Source: Roseovarius bejariae (GTDB taxonomy: Bacteria > Pseudomonadota > Alphaproteobacteria > Rhodobacterales > Rhodobacteraceae). From it: a stretch of DNA of 64,000 bases. Below the pieces are notes generated by a model. The model was not told the DNA's origin. It searched no databases and worked only from the letters and a program-made list of their open reading frames with translations. This document shows positions 63,150 through 64,000 of the stretch, in pieces; position 1 is the first letter of the stretch; the number at the start of each line of letters is the position of its first letter. Location: positions 434,402 through 498,401 of the forward strand of contig NZ_SZWE01000001.1 of assembly GCF_009669325.1 (NCBI RefSeq). The letters are read 5' to 3'. The position numbers and the translations under genes are program-made.

Positions 63150-64000
63150 ATGCCAACCCAGAAACTCTATGCCGGGGCCAAACTGCGCGAGACACGGCAA
63201 AGGCTGGGACTCACGCAAAAGGATTTCGCCAGCAAGCTGGGCGTTTCGCTGCCCTATCTCAACCAGATGGAGAACAACAACCGGCCCGTCAGCACCACCG
63301 TGGTTTTGGCCCTCGCGCAGGAGTTCGGATTCGACGTCACCGAACTTTCCACCGGCGATGCCGAGCGCATGGTCAGCGATATGCGCGAGGCGCTGGCCGA
63401 CCCGGTTTTCGCCGATGATCCGCCGCCGCTGTCGGACCTGCGCCTGACGGCCTCGAACGCCCCGGCCCTTGCCCGCGCCTTTCTGGAGCTGCACCGCACC
63501 TACCGGCAAACCCACGAGCGGCTGGCCAGCCTTGACGAGGCCCTTGGCCGCGAAGATGCCCGCACCCAGCCCAGCCCATGGGACGAGGTGCGCGATTTCT
63601 TCCACTATTGCGACAACTACATCGACGCGGTCGACCATGCCGCCGAACGCTTTGCCCAACCCACCGGCGCGCAACGCGGCGTGCGCGACATCGCCCAAGA
63701 CCGCCTGTCGGACATGGGCATAAGCGTCAGCCTTGCCGACACAGGAAAGCTGCGCCACTTCGACCGCGACAGTGGCACGCTTTATCTTTCGTCCCGGGCC
63801 GAGCCGGAAACCCGCACCTTCCAGATGCTTTTGCAGGTGGCGCTGCTGACGCAAGACAAGCTGATCGAAGCCACGCTCGATCTGGCGCGGTTCCAATCCG
63901 AGGCCGCCCGCGCCATCGCCAAGATGGGGCTGGCCAATTACTTTGCCGGTGCGGCCCTCATGCCCTATGGCATGTTCCTTGAGGCGGCACAGGAAACGCG
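63150..64000 (+). CDS. pccR: XRE-family short-chain fatty acyl-CoA regulator, N-terminal part (PccR-like)
   Basis: The gene runs off the window end; 283 complete codons are visible. Residues about 9-65 form an HTH domain (KLRETRQRLGLTQKDFASKLGVSLPYLNQMENNNRPV). From about residue 180 an IrrE/ImmA-like domain begins (SDMGISVSLADTGKLRHFD, RTFQMLLQVALLTQDKLIEATL, AARAIAKMGLANYFAGAALMPYGMFLEAA); the HExxH motif is not seen, as usual for ScfR regulators. Homologues (PccR, RamB, IbcR) sense acyl-CoA status and control propionate or related pathways. Location by pccB and the shared operator support the PccR assignment. Confidence 0.85.
   Translation, partial: MPTQKLYAGAKLRETRQRLGLTQKDFASKLGVSLPYLNQMENNNRPVSTTVVLALAQEFGFDVTELSTGDAERMVSDMREALADPVFADDPPPLSDLRLTASNAPALARAFLELHRTYRQTHERLASLDEALGREDARTQPSPWDEVRDFFHYCDNYIDAVDHAAERFAQPTGAQRGVRDIAQDRLSDMGISVSLADTGKLRHFDRDSGTLYLSSRAEPETRTFQMLLQVALLTQDKLIEATLDLARFQSEAARAIAKMGLANYFAGAALMPYGMFLEAAQET

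Noticed and set aside
1-64000. tRNA, rRNA and insertion sequence genes
   Set aside because: I looked for cloverleaf-type and rRNA-like stretches and for transposase motifs in the intergenic spaces and found none. A covariance-model scan would be needed to exclude small RNAs fully.

Overview
The window is a high-GC chromosomal segment of an alphaproteobacterium, most likely family Rhodobacteraceae (Roseobacter/Rhodobacter group). The evidence is the gene content (DUF6314, DUF5665, DUF2937, DUF4864, DUF4174 and probable DUF6497 proteins; UPF0434/Trm112; an HdaA-ppk-ppx string; a pccB/pccA/mcm cluster with an ScfR-type regulator) and the protein sequence style. No tRNA, rRNA, CRISPR array or insertion sequence was recognised.

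Layout. 1-5.7 kb: 3' end of glnA, an unknown membrane-tailed protein, an MltB-like lytic transglycosylase, a glyoxalase-superfamily protein, a heme-dependent N-demethylase-like protein, DUF6314 and purB. 5.7-14.2 kb: a lower-GC ATP-grasp gene, then a reverse-strand set (Trm112-like, LON-domain, thioredoxin-TPR, xthA, OmpR-type regulator) and forward ribA and uvrB. 14.2-15.3 kb: an AT-rich island with two coupled unknown genes. 15.3-24.4 kb: cold shock protein, zinc-finger, rhodanese, UspA, DUF5665, ABM, Hint-domain protein, a beta-helix spike protein resembling GTA head-spike GhsB, two c-type cytochromes and an Ldh-family dehydrogenase. 24.6-36.1 kb: an accessory locus built from a 2868-residue RTX/cadherin-like protein, a small membrane protein and two tandem formylglycine-generating-enzyme-like (SUMF1) secreted proteins, with clear signs of duplication and gene conversion. 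36.2-51.7 kb: Sel1-repeat protein, LolD/LolC, ferric-reductase-like protein, proS, AI-2E family protein, hdaA, ppk, ppx, a nuclease/phosphatase, a TerB-DnaJ protein, GNAT and VOC proteins. 51.8-64 kb: the methylmalonyl-CoA pathway (mcm, pccA, pccB) with small lipoproteins between, a Bcr/CflA-type MFS exporter, and the 5' part of an XRE/ScfR regulator (PccR-like).

How the genes work together. PccA and PccB carboxylate propionyl-CoA and Mcm isomerises (R)-methylmalonyl-CoA to succinyl-CoA. The same GCAAATTTGCAAA box lies upstream of pccB and upstream of the regulator, which argues for one autoregulated propionate regulon. ppk and ppx form a polyphosphate synthesis/degradation pair behind hdaA. 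LolD/LolC export lipoproteins, and several small lipoproteins are encoded nearby.

The most unusual features are the mosaic SUMF1 pair with a 68-bp perfect direct repeat carrying a truncated copy of the RTX start, an FrpC-like calcium module in the RTX protein whose scissile Asp is Ser, a dispersed TCGTACGA palindrome at gene 3' ends, a two-hairpin 3'-UTR element, and a candidate small RNA behind the OmpR-type regulator. Start codons were chosen from visible ribosome binding sites and family alignments from memory; none was checked by database search.
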